Shown here in pieces: positions 1-6,304 of a stretch of 6,380 nt of DNA. The DNA comes from Bacillota bacterium. GTDB lineage: Bacteria > Bacillota > UBA4882 > UBA8346. Under the pieces are notes generated by a model. The model had not been told where the DNA came from. It did no database searches and saw only the letters and a program-made list of their open reading frames with translations. Where the stretch lies: assembly GCA_023415375.1 (NCBI GenBank), contig JAEZKW010000013.1:1-6380 (forward strand), given 5' to 3'. Numbering within the stretch: the first letter of the stretch is position 1; the number at the start of each line of letters is the position of its first letter. The position numbers and the translations under genes were made by a program.

Positions 1-3
1 GCT

Positions 4-1377
4 CTACGCACCCGCCTGGACACTTTCGTTTTCTTTCAAGCTCCGACGCCTGGGTACTAATTTCCAAACCGGACTTTGGACGGATGAATAAATTTCCTCC
101 GCGAAATTCAACATTCCACTAAATCCAGCCAATGGTATTTTTCGTTCATGGTTGTGATCACAGAAGCCGATACCCATTTTATAGGCCAGCGGACGTTCTT
201 TAACTCCGCCGATCAATAAGTCAACCTCTTTGTCTTGTAGAAATTCAGATAATTCCAAAGGATTGGTATCATCGACGATAATAGTTCCCTCATCGCACAT
301 ACTTTGCAATTGTTTATAATCATCTTTATTACCGGTTTGCGAGCCGACCATCACAACTTTCATGCCAACGAGCCGTAATGCCCTGACCAATGCAAAAGCC
401 TTAAAAGCTCCGCCAACATAAATGGCAGCTTTTTTACCGGTTAATTTTTCTTTGTACTCTTGAAGTTTAGGGTAAATGGCTTCAATCTCTTCACGGACCA
501 ATTTTTGAGTTCTTTTCATCAGTTCGGGATCTTTAAAGAAACGGGCTACACTATATAAAGCTTCCGACACATCCTCAATCCCGAAATAAGCAACCCGTAA
601 GTAAGGCGTTCCATAATGTTCTTCAAACATTTTAGCTAAATAAACCATGGAACCGGAACACTGCACAACATTCAAAGCTGCTCCATGGGAACGTTGGATC
701 TCTTCAATTCTGGCATCCCCGGTTAAACAGGATACGACCTGAACTCCCATTTTTTCATAGTAAGAACGGATAAGCCAACTTTCTCCGGCAACGTTGAATT
801 CGCCCATAATGTTGATGCTGAATTTAGAAATATTTTCAGGAGTTTTTTCTCCGGTCAATTTAAATAAAGCACCACAGGCGGCCCGGTAGCCATCTTTTTT
901 GGTCCCTTTAAACCCTTCCGAATCCACAGCCAATACCGGTATACCCTTTTCAAGACTAACTTTCTTGCAAACAGCTGTTACATCATCACCAATAATTCCA
1001 ATAATGCAAGTCGAATAAACAAAAGCGGCTTTCGGATGGTAGCGGTCAATTAATTCCACTAGAGCCGCATATAGTTTTTTTTCACCACCGGAAATGACAT
1101 CCAGTTCTTGTAAGTCAGTTGAAAAACTTAAGCGATGTAATTCCGGGCCAGACGATAGTGCTCCCCTAATATCCCAGGTATATGCGGCACAGCCGATGGG
1201 GCCGTGGACCAGATGAACCGCATCGGCGATTGGGTACAAAACCACCCGGGAACCGCAAAATACACAAGCCCGCTGGCTGACGGAACCAGCTAAACTTGGT
1301 TTACTGCACTCCATTTCGAAAGGGTCAGAAGACCCTTTTTTAAATATTTGTTTCTGCCGTTGTTCCAGTACAGCCAT
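4..1377 (-). CDS. nifE: FeMo-cofactor scaffold protein NifE
   Basis: Scaffold subunit: with NifN it forms the NifEN tetramer that receives the NifB product and hosts its conversion to FeMo-co, assisted by NifH, before transfer to NifDK. The protein has 457 residues (Azotobacter NifE is about 475) and is paralogous to NifD. Cluster cysteines are Cys38 (RACVFCGSRVVLYPIADAVH), Cys63 (HGPIGCAAYTWDIRG) and Cys124 (YSTCIIGIIGDD). Cys240 (VQCSGSM) corresponds to Azotobacter Cys250. No histidine like NifD His490 is found in a QLHNYDYSGPY context; instead FCDHNHERKIPLAGF near 405-419 is the NifE form. The ATG at 1377 has AGGAG 8 bases upstream; a GTG at 1386 overlaps that site and is rejected. It ends with TAG at 4-6, so the gene is complete but its downstream neighbour, probably nifN, is outside the window. 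A terminator-shaped hairpin lies in its first 60 bases. Confidence 0.97.
   Translation of the reverse strand: MAVLEQRQKQIFKKGSSDPFEMECSKPSLAGSVSQRACVFCGSRVVLYPIADAVHLVHGPIGCAAYTWDIRGALSSGPELHRLSFSTDLQELDVISGGEKKLYAALVELIDRYHPKAAFVYSTCIIGIIGDDVTAVCKKVSLEKGIPVLAVDSEGFKGTKKDGYRAACGALFKLTGEKTPENISKFSINIMGEFNVAGESWLIRSYYEKMGVQVVSCLTGDARIEEIQRSHGAALNVVQCSGSMVYLAKMFEEHYGTPYLRVAYFGIEDVSEALYSVARFFKDPELMKRTQKLVREEIEAIYPKLQEYKEKLTGKKAAIYVGGAFKAFALVRALRLVGMKVVMVGSQTGNKDDYKQLQSMCDEGTIIVDDTNPLELSEFLQDKEVDLLIGGVKERPLAYKMGIGFCDHNHERKIPLAGFSGMLNFAEEIYSSVQSPVWKLVPRRRSLKENESVQAGA
1319..1341 (+). terminator. Terminator-shaped hairpin, antisense within nifE
   Basis: On the plus strand, AAAGGGTC (1319-1326), loop AGAA, and GACCCTTT (1331-1338) form a perfect 8-bp stem. 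The run of six T at 1336-1341 is where an intrinsic terminator would have it. It lies inside nifE, about 39 to 58 bases after the start codon, and would act only on antisense transcripts. On the nif strand the same stem forms but is followed by CG rather than a U-run. Codons here spell KKGSSDPF, so the match may be chance. Confidence 0.4.
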
Positions 1378-1385
1378 TAGACTCA

Positions 1386-1390
1386 CTCCT
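1386..1390 (-). promoter_or_regulatory. Ribosome binding site that fixes the nifE start
   Basis: AGGAG lies 8 bases before the ATG at 1377. The in-frame GTG at 1386 overlaps its last base, so the ATG is the real start. Confidence 0.85.
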
Positions 1391-1407
1391 TATTGAAAAT
1401 AAAATAA

Positions 1408-2784
1408 TTACATTTGTAACTCGATTGTTGTATCCGTTGCATCGCGATCTTGACGATCCATAAAGGCATCGAGAATTTTTTCCAAAAGTCTCATTCCGCC
1501 CTGATAGCCCACACTCGGGAAAACACTGTGACCTATCCGATCCTCAATCGGGAAACCAAAGCGAACAAAGGGAATATCTTCATCCTTGGCGATATATTTG
1601 CAATAAGTGTTCCCGATAATTAAGTCGACCGGCTCGTTCTTAATCCATTGATGCAATAAGAACATATCTCCAGCGGCACGTACATTTACATTGGGAACTG
1701 TATCTTTGAGAATTCCCCGAATTCTTTCTTCAAAAGCTTTACCAGGAGTACCGGTAACGATATGAACCGGTTTCATGTCCAACTCGACTAAAAACTGAGT
1801 CAATGAAATGAGCTGATCAGGGTCGCCGACCAAAGCCACTTTTTTATGGTAAAAGTATTGTTGCATGTCGGTGACAATGTCCACCATCCGGCCACGTTCT
1901 TCAGTAATGGAATCCGGTACATTAACACCTGCTACAGTCCGTAAGGTATTGATGAATTGGTCGGTTGCCTGAAGTCCAATTGGTAAATCGAGAATATGGC
2001 ATTTAACCTTGCATTTGGAATCCAACGCCTCTGCAGCCGGTCCTGAAGCAAGCGCTCCAAGGGCTACTGTGGTTTTGCTGTCCCCAGTGCTTTTCAGCTC
2101 GGCAATGGTGACACCGCCCTTGGGAAACATACGATACTTACCGGTTTGAGGAGTATCGAGCACATCGGAAGTATCCGGAAAAAGGACGATTTTAATTCCC
2201 AGTTCTCTGGCTAAACGTTTAATTTCACGCATATCCGAAGGTTCAACCCAGCCTGGAATGATGTTGATTTGATTTTTAGCGGCTCCAGTTTTTTCCGAGA
2301 AATAGTCAACCATCGCCCGGGTCATATTGGCAAAGCCTGTTACATGGGAACCTACATAACTTGGGGTATTGGCATGGATTACATATTTACCTGCCGGGAC
2401 TTTACCCTCTTCTTTTGCTTTGGCTACAATCTGAGGAATATCATCACCGATAGTCTCGGATAAACAGGTGGTATGAACAGCAATGATGTCGGGCTTATAG
2501 ATACTGAAAATATTACTAATGGCTTCAAGCAAATTAGCTTGACCTCCGAAAACTGATGAACCTTCAGTAAACGAACTGGTACCGGCCATGACTGGTTCTT
2601 TATAATGACGGGTCAAGGTGCTTCGGTGATAAGCGCAACAACCCTGGGAACCGTGACTTTGCGGCAAACAATTATGAATACCCAAAGCTGCATACATGGC
2701 GCCAATCGGCTGACAAGTTTTGGCGGGATTTACCATTAAAGCTTCACGTTCTTTAATTTCTTTGGGTGTATGGCGTAATAGCAT
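1408..2784 (-). CDS. nifK: Nitrogenase MoFe protein beta chain NifK
   Basis: Beta subunit of dinitrogenase, sharing the P-cluster with NifD. The protein has 458 residues, the short form found in Clostridium, without the roughly 50-residue N-terminal arm of Azotobacter NifK. P-cluster ligands are Cys24 (KTCQPIGAMYAALG), Cys49 (HGSQGCCAYHR) and Cys107 (TTCLSETIGDD). Ser142 in TPSYVGSH sits where Azotobacter Ser188 would be; spacing between the four residues equals that of Azotobacter Cys70, Cys95, Cys153 and Ser188. C-terminal markers are FPIEDRIGH at about 411-419 and GYQGGM at 426-431. The ATG at 2784 has AAGGAG 8 bases upstream and gives the expected MLLRHTPKEI start; an in-frame TTG at 2805 lies upstream of that ribosome site and is rejected. 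Cys50, next to ligand Cys49, is usual in clostridial NifK. nifE follows after 30 bases. Confidence 0.97.
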   Translation of the reverse strand: MLLRHTPKEIKEREALMVNPAKTCQPIGAMYAALGIHNCLPQSHGSQGCCAYHRSTLTRHYKEPVMAGTSSFTEGSSVFGGQANLLEAISNIFSIYKPDIIAVHTTCLSETIGDDIPQIVAKAKEEGKVPAGKYVIHANTPSYVGSHVTGFANMTRAMVDYFSEKTGAAKNQINIIPGWVEPSDMREIKRLARELGIKIVLFPDTSDVLDTPQTGKYRMFPKGGVTIAELKSTGDSKTTVALGALASGPAAEALDSKCKVKCHILDLPIGLQATDQFINTLRTVAGVNVPDSITEERGRMVDIVTDMQQYFYHKKVALVGDPDQLISLTQFLVELDMKPVHIVTGTPGKAFEERIRGILKDTVPNVNVRAAGDMFLLHQWIKNEPVDLIIGNTYCKYIAKDEDIPFVRFGFPIEDRIGHSVFPSVGYQGGMRLLEKILDAFMDRQDRDATDTTIELQM

Positions 2785-2792
2785 TTTGCACT

Positions 2793-2798
2793 CTCCTT
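2793..2798 (-). promoter_or_regulatory. Ribosome binding site that fixes the nifK start
   Basis: AAGGAG lies 8 bases before the ATG at 2784. The in-frame TTG at 2805 is upstream of it and would translate through the site. Confidence 0.85.
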
Positions 2799-2836
2799 TA
2801 GCCAAACTAACCTTTTATTTTAGTTAACAATCTTCC

Positions 2837-4462
2837 TTATTCATTTACATTAAATGCCGCAACTAACTCCGGCTCCTTTTGCCATGGCGCTTCAATCAAT
2901 TGCCATATTTTTGTGTTGACCATACGGTCAATTTCCTTATAGAAATTGATGGCACCCTTAAATCCTGCGTAGGGTCCGCTGTAATCATAGTTATGAAGCT
3001 GTTTACAAGGAATACCCCACTTTTGAATCACGTATTTTTCCTTAATACCAGCGCAAAATACCGAAGGTTTGTAAATTTCCAGCAAGCGTTCCGTTTCATA
3101 GTGACTGATATCGTCAATAACCAGTGATTTTTCTTCCATTTCTTCCATCATTCCGTCATAATCTTTAAACCGGAAACCTTTTTCCTCTAATGCTTTGATT
3201 TCTTCTTCGTTTTTTCGGGGCCGGTATAGCTCTGGATCGGGCTCTACATTCAATTGTTCGATGTTACGACTATCCGCATCGATTTTAATGGTAGGCATCA
3301 CCCGACGTCCCTCATAATCGTCTCTGTGAGCAAACTCATAGCCGGCTGCTATAGTCTTCATCCCGATATCCTTGAATAAATCTTGATAATGATGGGCCCG
3401 GGACCCGCCAACAAAAAGCATCGCGGTTTTTCCTTCGCAGCGGGAACGGACATCTTTTTGGACTTTTTCCACTTCCGCCATTTCCTCGGCGATGACCTCT
3501 TCTACTTTTTTAGTCAGCTCGGGATCATCAAAGTAAGCGGCAATCTTCCGAAGAGATTTAGCTGTGCTCTCAGCTCCGATAAAATTACCTTTAATCCAAG
3601 GGATACCATATTTGGATTCCATCATCTCAGCCACATAATTGATGGAGCGATGGCACATGACCACATTTAAGTCAGCGGTATGGGAGTTGGCAAATTGATC
3701 GTAAGTAGAATTTCCACTGAATGTGGCAATTAATTTCATTCCGGCCTTAGCGATTAAGTCTTCTATCACAAAAGCATCGCCGCCGATGTTATACTCACCC
3801 ATTACATTAATTTTAAATTTTTCTGCGTGAGGTGTTTCATCCTGGCCGATGATATGTTTGAATAATTGATTGTTGGCGATATGATGGCCGGCGGATTGGC
3901 TGACTCCCTTGTAACCCTCACAACTGAATCCAAAAATATTGATTCCCAATTCTTCTTTCATTTCCCGGGCAACTGCATGGACATCGTCACCGATCAGCCC
4001 GACCGGGCAAGTGGAAAAGATACCGATGGCTTTGGGTTTAAAAATTTCATACGCTTCACGGATGGCTTGTTTTAGTTTCTTTTCCCCACCAAAAACGATA
4101 TTTTCTTCCTGCATATCGGTTGAAAAACAATAGGTCATAAAATTGGCATCCTGGTCACTTTCGGGACGGGTTTGATTGCGACGGGTAAGCCAGCTGTAAA
4201 AACCGCATCCGATTGGGCCATGGGTAAGATTTAAGATATCCCGGGTTGGTCCGAGCACCACGCCTTTGCATCCGGCATAAGTACAACCGCGTTGAGTGAT
4301 AATTCCCGGTATGGTCCTTACATTGGATTCTACTTCGGGCATGATCTCCGGGTTCGGGTCATTGATGACCATATGTTTTTGCCGTTTCCGGGCCACTTTG
4401 GCCGGATAAGACTTTAAAATTTCATCTCTTACTTCCCCAGTATCGGGCTTTTTATTTAACAT
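2837..4462 (-). CDS. nifD: Nitrogenase MoFe protein alpha chain NifD
   Basis: Alpha subunit of the alpha2-beta2 dinitrogenase; it carries the FeMo-cofactor and half of the P-cluster ligands. The protein has 541 residues against about 490 in Azotobacter. P-cluster ligands are Cys60 (RGCTYAGCKG), Cys86 (HGPIGCGFY) and Cys152 (FSTCPVGLIGDD). FeMo-co ligands are Cys270 (MCHRSINY) and His490 (QLHNYDYSGPY). Active-site Gln189 and His193 (SQSAGHH), Val68, Arg94 and Arg355 match Azotobacter Gln191, His195, Val70, Arg96 and Arg359. The extra length is mostly one insertion at about residues 387-437, between FAHRDDYEGR and MMEEMEEKS, as in C. pasteurianum NifD. The ATG at 4462 has GGAGG 8 bases before it; a GTG three codons upstream overlaps that site and is rejected. 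The ligand set marks a molybdenum enzyme, not AnfD or VnfD. The stop lies 52 bases before nifK. Confidence 0.97.
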   Translation of the reverse strand: MLNKKPDTGEVRDEILKSYPAKVARKRQKHMVINDPNPEIMPEVESNVRTIPGIITQRGCTYAGCKGVVLGPTRDILNLTHGPIGCGFYSWLTRRNQTRPESDQDANFMTYCFSTDMQEENIVFGGEKKLKQAIREAYEIFKPKAIGIFSTCPVGLIGDDVHAVAREMKEELGINIFGFSCEGYKGVSQSAGHHIANNQLFKHIIGQDETPHAEKFKINVMGEYNIGGDAFVIEDLIAKAGMKLIATFSGNSTYDQFANSHTADLNVVMCHRSINYVAEMMESKYGIPWIKGNFIGAESTAKSLRKIAAYFDDPELTKKVEEVIAEEMAEVEKVQKDVRSRCEGKTAMLFVGGSRAHHYQDLFKDIGMKTIAAGYEFAHRDDYEGRRVMPTIKIDADSRNIEQLNVEPDPELYRPRKNEEEIKALEEKGFRFKDYDGMMEEMEEKSLVIDDISHYETERLLEIYKPSVFCAGIKEKYVIQKWGIPCKQLHNYDYSGPYAGFKGAINFYKEIDRMVNTKIWQLIEAPWQKEPELVAAFNVNE

Positions 4463-4470
4463 CCAGTCCA

Positions 4471-4475
4471 CCTCC
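4471..4475 (-). promoter_or_regulatory. Ribosome binding site that fixes the nifD start
   Basis: GGAGG lies 8 bases before the ATG at 4462. The in-frame GTG at 4471 uses the last G of this site and so cannot be served by it. Confidence 0.85.
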
Positions 4476-4531
4476 GGAATTAATATTGTTTAGCTATAGT
4501 TGCAACAGTCTGAAAGCCGTAGCCAAGACTA

Positions 4532-4912
4532 TCATTCGTCGAGTACTTGATCGCCCGACTCGCCGGTACGAACTCTGATGGCATCCAAAACCGGATTCAC
4601 AAATATTTTGCCATCTCCGGGTTGACCGGTCTGATTGGTTTCAATGATAGTTTGAACCACAGTTGAAACGAGTTTGTCAGGTACCACGACCATTAACAAC
4701 CGTTTGGGAATTAAACGGGGGCCTTTACCAAGTTGGGAAATAGCCTCATCGTAACCTTGCCCGGCCCCTTCCAAAACCTTAAAATCGACTTGCCCTTTGC
4801 CTCTTCCTACCACGTTTCCGGTGGCGGTAAAAGAGGAAATCCCGGCATCAACTAAGGCTTTTTTGGTTTTATTCATCATATTGATACGAATCATTGCCAT
4901 TACTTCTTGCAT
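4532..4912 (-). CDS. nifI2: PII-like nitrogenase regulator NifI2
   Basis: Second nif-specific PII protein, 126 residues, partner of NifI1 in 2-oxoglutarate-controlled inhibition of NifDK. Visible: N-terminus MQEVMAMIRIN, GRGKGQVDFKVL at about 37-48, a long T-loop from about 38 to 72 with the GAGQGYDEAI segment and LIPKRLLMVVVPD, B-loop TGQPGDGKIFVNP at 95-107, and C-loop IRVRTGE at 112-118, close to that of classical PII. The extended T-loop marks NifI2 against GlnB/GlnK. The ATG is supported by AGGTGG 7 bases upstream and by the family N-terminus; ATGs at codons 5 and 7 are less likely. It lies 124 bases after nifI1, a gap filled by two stem-loops, and 69 bases before nifD. This spacing suggests nifI2 belongs with nifDKE in expression level while nifI1 goes with nifH; that is inference. 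Confidence 0.95.
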   Translation of the reverse strand: MQEVMAMIRINMMNKTKKALVDAGISSFTATGNVVGRGKGQVDFKVLEGAGQGYDEAISQLGKGPRLIPKRLLMVVVPDKLVSTVVQTIIETNQTGQPGDGKIFVNPVLDAIRVRTGESGDQVLDE

Positions 4913-4919
4913 GGGGCTG

Positions 4920-4925
4920 CCACCT
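4920..4925 (-). promoter_or_regulatory. Ribosome binding site of nifI2
   Basis: AGGTGG lies 7 bases before the ATG at 4912, downstream of stem-loop B, so it is free of both stems. Confidence 0.7.
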
Positions 4926-4951
4926 TTCCGAATGAATTAAACACTATCGGG

Positions 4952-4995
4952 ATGAAAATTCGCCTGCGCCCGTTTTAGGCTTACCGAATTTTCAT
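4952..4995 (-). promoter_or_regulatory. Stem-loop B before nifI2 (11-bp perfect stem)
   Basis: Arms at 4952-4962 and 4985-4995 (ATGAAAATTCG and its exact reverse complement) enclose a 22-base apical part, where GCCT and AGGC can form a short inner stem as an alternative to the last outer pair. It begins only 2 bases after stem-loop A in the transcript. No U-run follows on the nif strand. The two elements together fill 87 of the 124 bases between nifI1 and nifI2, leaving 39 bases of leader before nifI2. Confidence 0.75.
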
Positions 4996-4997
4996 TA

Positions 4998-5038
4998 AAT
5001 TCTTATATCAAGCCGTTTGTTGGTTTGATATAAGAATT
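4998..5038 (-). promoter_or_regulatory. Stem-loop A after nifI1 (14-bp perfect stem)
   Basis: Arms at 4998-5011 and 5025-5038 (AATTCTTATATCAA and its exact reverse complement) give a 14-bp stem. In the transcript it goes on through one A-C mismatch to two GC pairs and a 7-base loop, AACAAAC. The first stem bases are part of the nifI1 stop codon. No run of U follows on the transcribed strand (it continues TAATGAAAA), so this is not a standard intrinsic terminator. A role in 3'-end protection or processing of nifH-nifI1 mRNA is more likely, by analogy with stem-loops after nifH in other diazotrophs. Confidence 0.8.
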
Positions 5039-5363
5039 AGGCTTCCTTTTTTCCGGAACTTACCGTGTAAACTTCTGAAACTGGTAAAACAAAAATTTTG
5101 CCATCTCCAAAGGAACCTTTCTCTCCGGTACGGGCATTTTCCAAAATTGTATTAATTACAAAATCTTTATCGTTATCGGGTATCACCATAATCAACAATT
5201 CCTTTGGCAATTCATCATAGTGAACTTCACCGACTTTTAAGCCCCGTTGCTTACCACGTCCAAAAACCGCTACTTTGGTAACAGCCGGAAACCCGGCCTC
5301 CATTAAAGCAGCGAGTACATTATCACATTTTTCAGGACGAACAATAGCTTTGATCATGAGCAT
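5037..5363 (-). CDS. nifI1: PII-like nitrogenase regulator NifI1
   Basis: GlnB/PII-fold protein of 108 residues that acts with NifI2 in ammonium switch-off. In Methanococcus maripaludis the NifI1-NifI2 complex binds NifDK and blocks it, and 2-oxoglutarate with ATP relieves this. Visible: opening MLMIKAIVRPEK, T-loop region with GRGKQRGLKVGEVHYDELPK at about 35-54, B-loop TGEKGSFGDGKIF at 79-91, and a C-terminal VYTVSSG in place of the RIRTGE of ordinary PII, which is typical of NifI1. The chosen ATG has AAGGGGG 8 bases upstream and matches the family N-terminus. The frame stays open back into nifH to a TTG at 5417, but that start would add an unconserved charged tail and has no family support. 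The gap from nifH is 31 bases, and a large stem-loop begins at its stop codon. Distinguished from GlnB/GlnK by motif and by position between nifH and nifD. Confidence 0.95.
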   Translation of the reverse strand: MLMIKAIVRPEKCDNVLAALMEAGFPAVTKVAVFGRGKQRGLKVGEVHYDELPKELLIMVIPDNDKDFVINTILENARTGEKGSFGDGKIFVLPVSEVYTVSSGKKEA

Positions 5364-5371
5364 AAGATTTT

Positions 5372-5378
5372 CCCCCTT
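5372..5378 (-). promoter_or_regulatory. Ribosome binding site that fixes the nifI1 start
   Basis: AAGGGGG lies 8 bases before the ATG at 5363 and just after the nifH stop. It supports that ATG over the in-frame TTG at 5417, which would overlap nifH. Confidence 0.8.
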
Positions 5379-5394
5379 ATCTTTTTCTTCGTTT

Positions 5395-6219
5395 TTAGTC
5401 CGCAATACCGTATTCAATCAACAATTTCTCTAATTCATCAATTTCCAAAGGTTTGGGGATCACGAACATGTCGTTTTCGTCGATCCGTTTGGCTAAATTA
5501 CGATAGTGCTGTGCTTGCGGGTGGGTCGGATCGAAATCAATTACCGTCTTCCGGTTAATCTCGGCCTTTTGGACCATGTTGTCGCGGGGTACAAAATAAA
5601 TCATTTGAGTGCCGATCTTTTTGGCCAATGCTTGAATCATTGCTTCTTCATTATCAACCTTGCGGCTGTTGCAAATAAGACCGCCTAAACGAACTCCGCC
5701 GGCTTCGGCAAACTTCATAATACCTTTGCAAATGTTATTTGCCGCATACATAGCCATCATTTCACCAGAAACGACGATATAAATTTCTTTGGCTTTTCCT
5801 TCGCGAATCGGCATTGCGAAACCACCGCAAACAACGTCCCCTAAAACATCGTAAAAAGCATAATCAAGGTGTTTATCATCATCATAAGCTCCGAGCTGTT
5901 CCAACATGTTGATGGAAGTAATAATTCCACGGCCTGCGCAACCAACGCCGGGTTCAGGGCCACCGGATTCCACACATAGCGTACTGCCGTAGCCGGTACG
6001 CATGATGTAATCCAAATCGATGTCCTCGCCCTCTTCTCTTAAAGTATCGAGCACTGACTTCTGGGCGAGCCCTCCCAGTAATAAACGGGTAGAATCAGCT
6101 TTCGGATCACAACCGACCACCATTACCTTTTTTCCTGCCTCGGCCAAACCTGCCACTGTGTTCTGGGTGGTCGTTGATTTTCCGATACCACCTTTACCAT
6201 AAATTGCAATCTTGCGCAT
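5395..6219 (-). CDS. nifH: Nitrogenase iron protein NifH (dinitrogenase reductase)
   Basis: ATP-driven electron donor to NifDK; the homodimer binds one Fe4S4 cluster between its subunits and also takes part in FeMo-co and P-cluster maturation. The 274-residue protein is full length for the family. Visible motifs: P-loop GKGGIGKST at residues 8-16, switch I DPKADSTR at 38-45, switch II DVLGDVVCGG at 124-133, and cluster ligands Cys94 and Cys131 (Azotobacter Cys97 and Cys132). Arg97 in GCAGRG matches the Azotobacter Arg100 that DraT can ADP-ribosylate, though no draT is seen here. The ATG is fixed by the conserved MRKIAIYGKGG start; its ribosome site is only moderate (AAAGGCAGG, with AGG 8 bases before the ATG). 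It is the first gene of the operon. Sequence character is that of group III NifH (anaerobes), not of Anf, Vnf or the Bch/Chl reductases, an inference from remembered family sequences plus the operon context. Confidence 0.98.
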   Translation of the reverse strand: MRKIAIYGKGGIGKSTTTQNTVAGLAEAGKKVMVVGCDPKADSTRLLLGGLAQKSVLDTLREEGEDIDLDYIMRTGYGSTLCVESGGPEPGVGCAGRGIITSINMLEQLGAYDDDKHLDYAFYDVLGDVVCGGFAMPIREGKAKEIYIVVSGEMMAMYAANNICKGIMKFAEAGGVRLGGLICNSRKVDNEEAMIQALAKKIGTQMIYFVPRDNMVQKAEINRKTVIDFDPTHPQAQHYRNLAKRIDENDMFVIPKPLEIDELEKLLIEYGIAD

Positions 6220-6266
6220 CTGACATACCTGCCTTTCAAATAGAGTTTTTGTAAGTTATGTGTTAG

Positions 6267-6285
6267 GTTATTTATAAAATATAAC
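6267..6285. promoter_or_regulatory. Dyad over the nifH -10 box, possible operator
   Basis: The sequence GTTAT, 9 AT bases, ATAAC forms an inverted repeat of 19 bases that covers the candidate -10 box and start point. A repressor bound there would block RNA polymerase. The arms do not fit the GlnR consensus TGTNA-N7-TNACA, since the spacing is longer, nor the GGAA-N6-TTCC site of methanogen NrpR. The regulator is therefore unknown and the site may be chance in AT-rich DNA. Confidence 0.3.
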
Positions 6286-6304
6286 ATTATCTTCAAAAAG
6301 TCAA
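6278..6304 (-). promoter_or_regulatory. Candidate sigma-A promoter for nifH
   Basis: On the minus strand, TTGACT (6304 to 6299) resembles a -35 box. It is followed 15 bases later by TATATT (6283 to 6278), preceded by TG at 6286-6285 with one base between, which is an extended -10. A 17-base spacer would instead place the -10 at TATTTT (6281 to 6276). Transcription would start near 6271 and give a leader of roughly 50 bases. This is the best match in the region, but AT-rich DNA yields such matches easily. Confidence 0.45.

Noticed and set aside
2269..2463. Short plus-strand open frames inside nifK, nifD and nifH
   Set aside because: They lie opposite strongly conserved coding sequence, have no family resemblance and no convincing ribosome sites; they are shadows.
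2636..2641. Extra cysteine beside the P-cluster ligand in NifK (Cys49-Cys50)
   Set aside because: The CC pair is the usual form in clostridial NifK, not a novelty.
2805..2825. Inverted repeat AACTAA/TTAGTT between nifD and nifK
   Set aside because: A 6-bp stem made mostly of AT pairs with a 9-base loop is unstable and has no U-run after it.
2837..4462. Alternative nitrogenase (AnfD or VnfD)
   Set aside because: The FeMo-type ligand context and active-site residues, the lack of a delta-subunit gene before the beta chain, and the nifE that follows all fit the molybdenum enzyme.
4499..4530. Hairpin AGTCT/AGACT and palindrome GTTGCAAC between nifI2 and nifD
   Set aside because: The arms are only 5 bases with a 14-base loop, and an 8-base palindrome is common by chance; too weak to call an element.
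4913..5036. Second promoter for nifI2-nifD-nifK-nifE in the gap
   Set aside because: No -35/-10 pair with acceptable spacing was found on the minus strand; TTGATA in the stem has no fitting -10 downstream.
6216..6229. GG-N10-GC pattern on the minus strand resembling a sigma-54 promoter
   Set aside because: It overlaps the nifH ribosome site and start codon, so it could not make a leader for nifH, and it lacks the wider TGGCAC/TTGC context.
6267..6287. Possible GlnR operator at the nifH promoter
   Set aside because: The spacing between arms is longer than in TGTNA-N7-TNACA and the second arm ends in ACC, not ACA.
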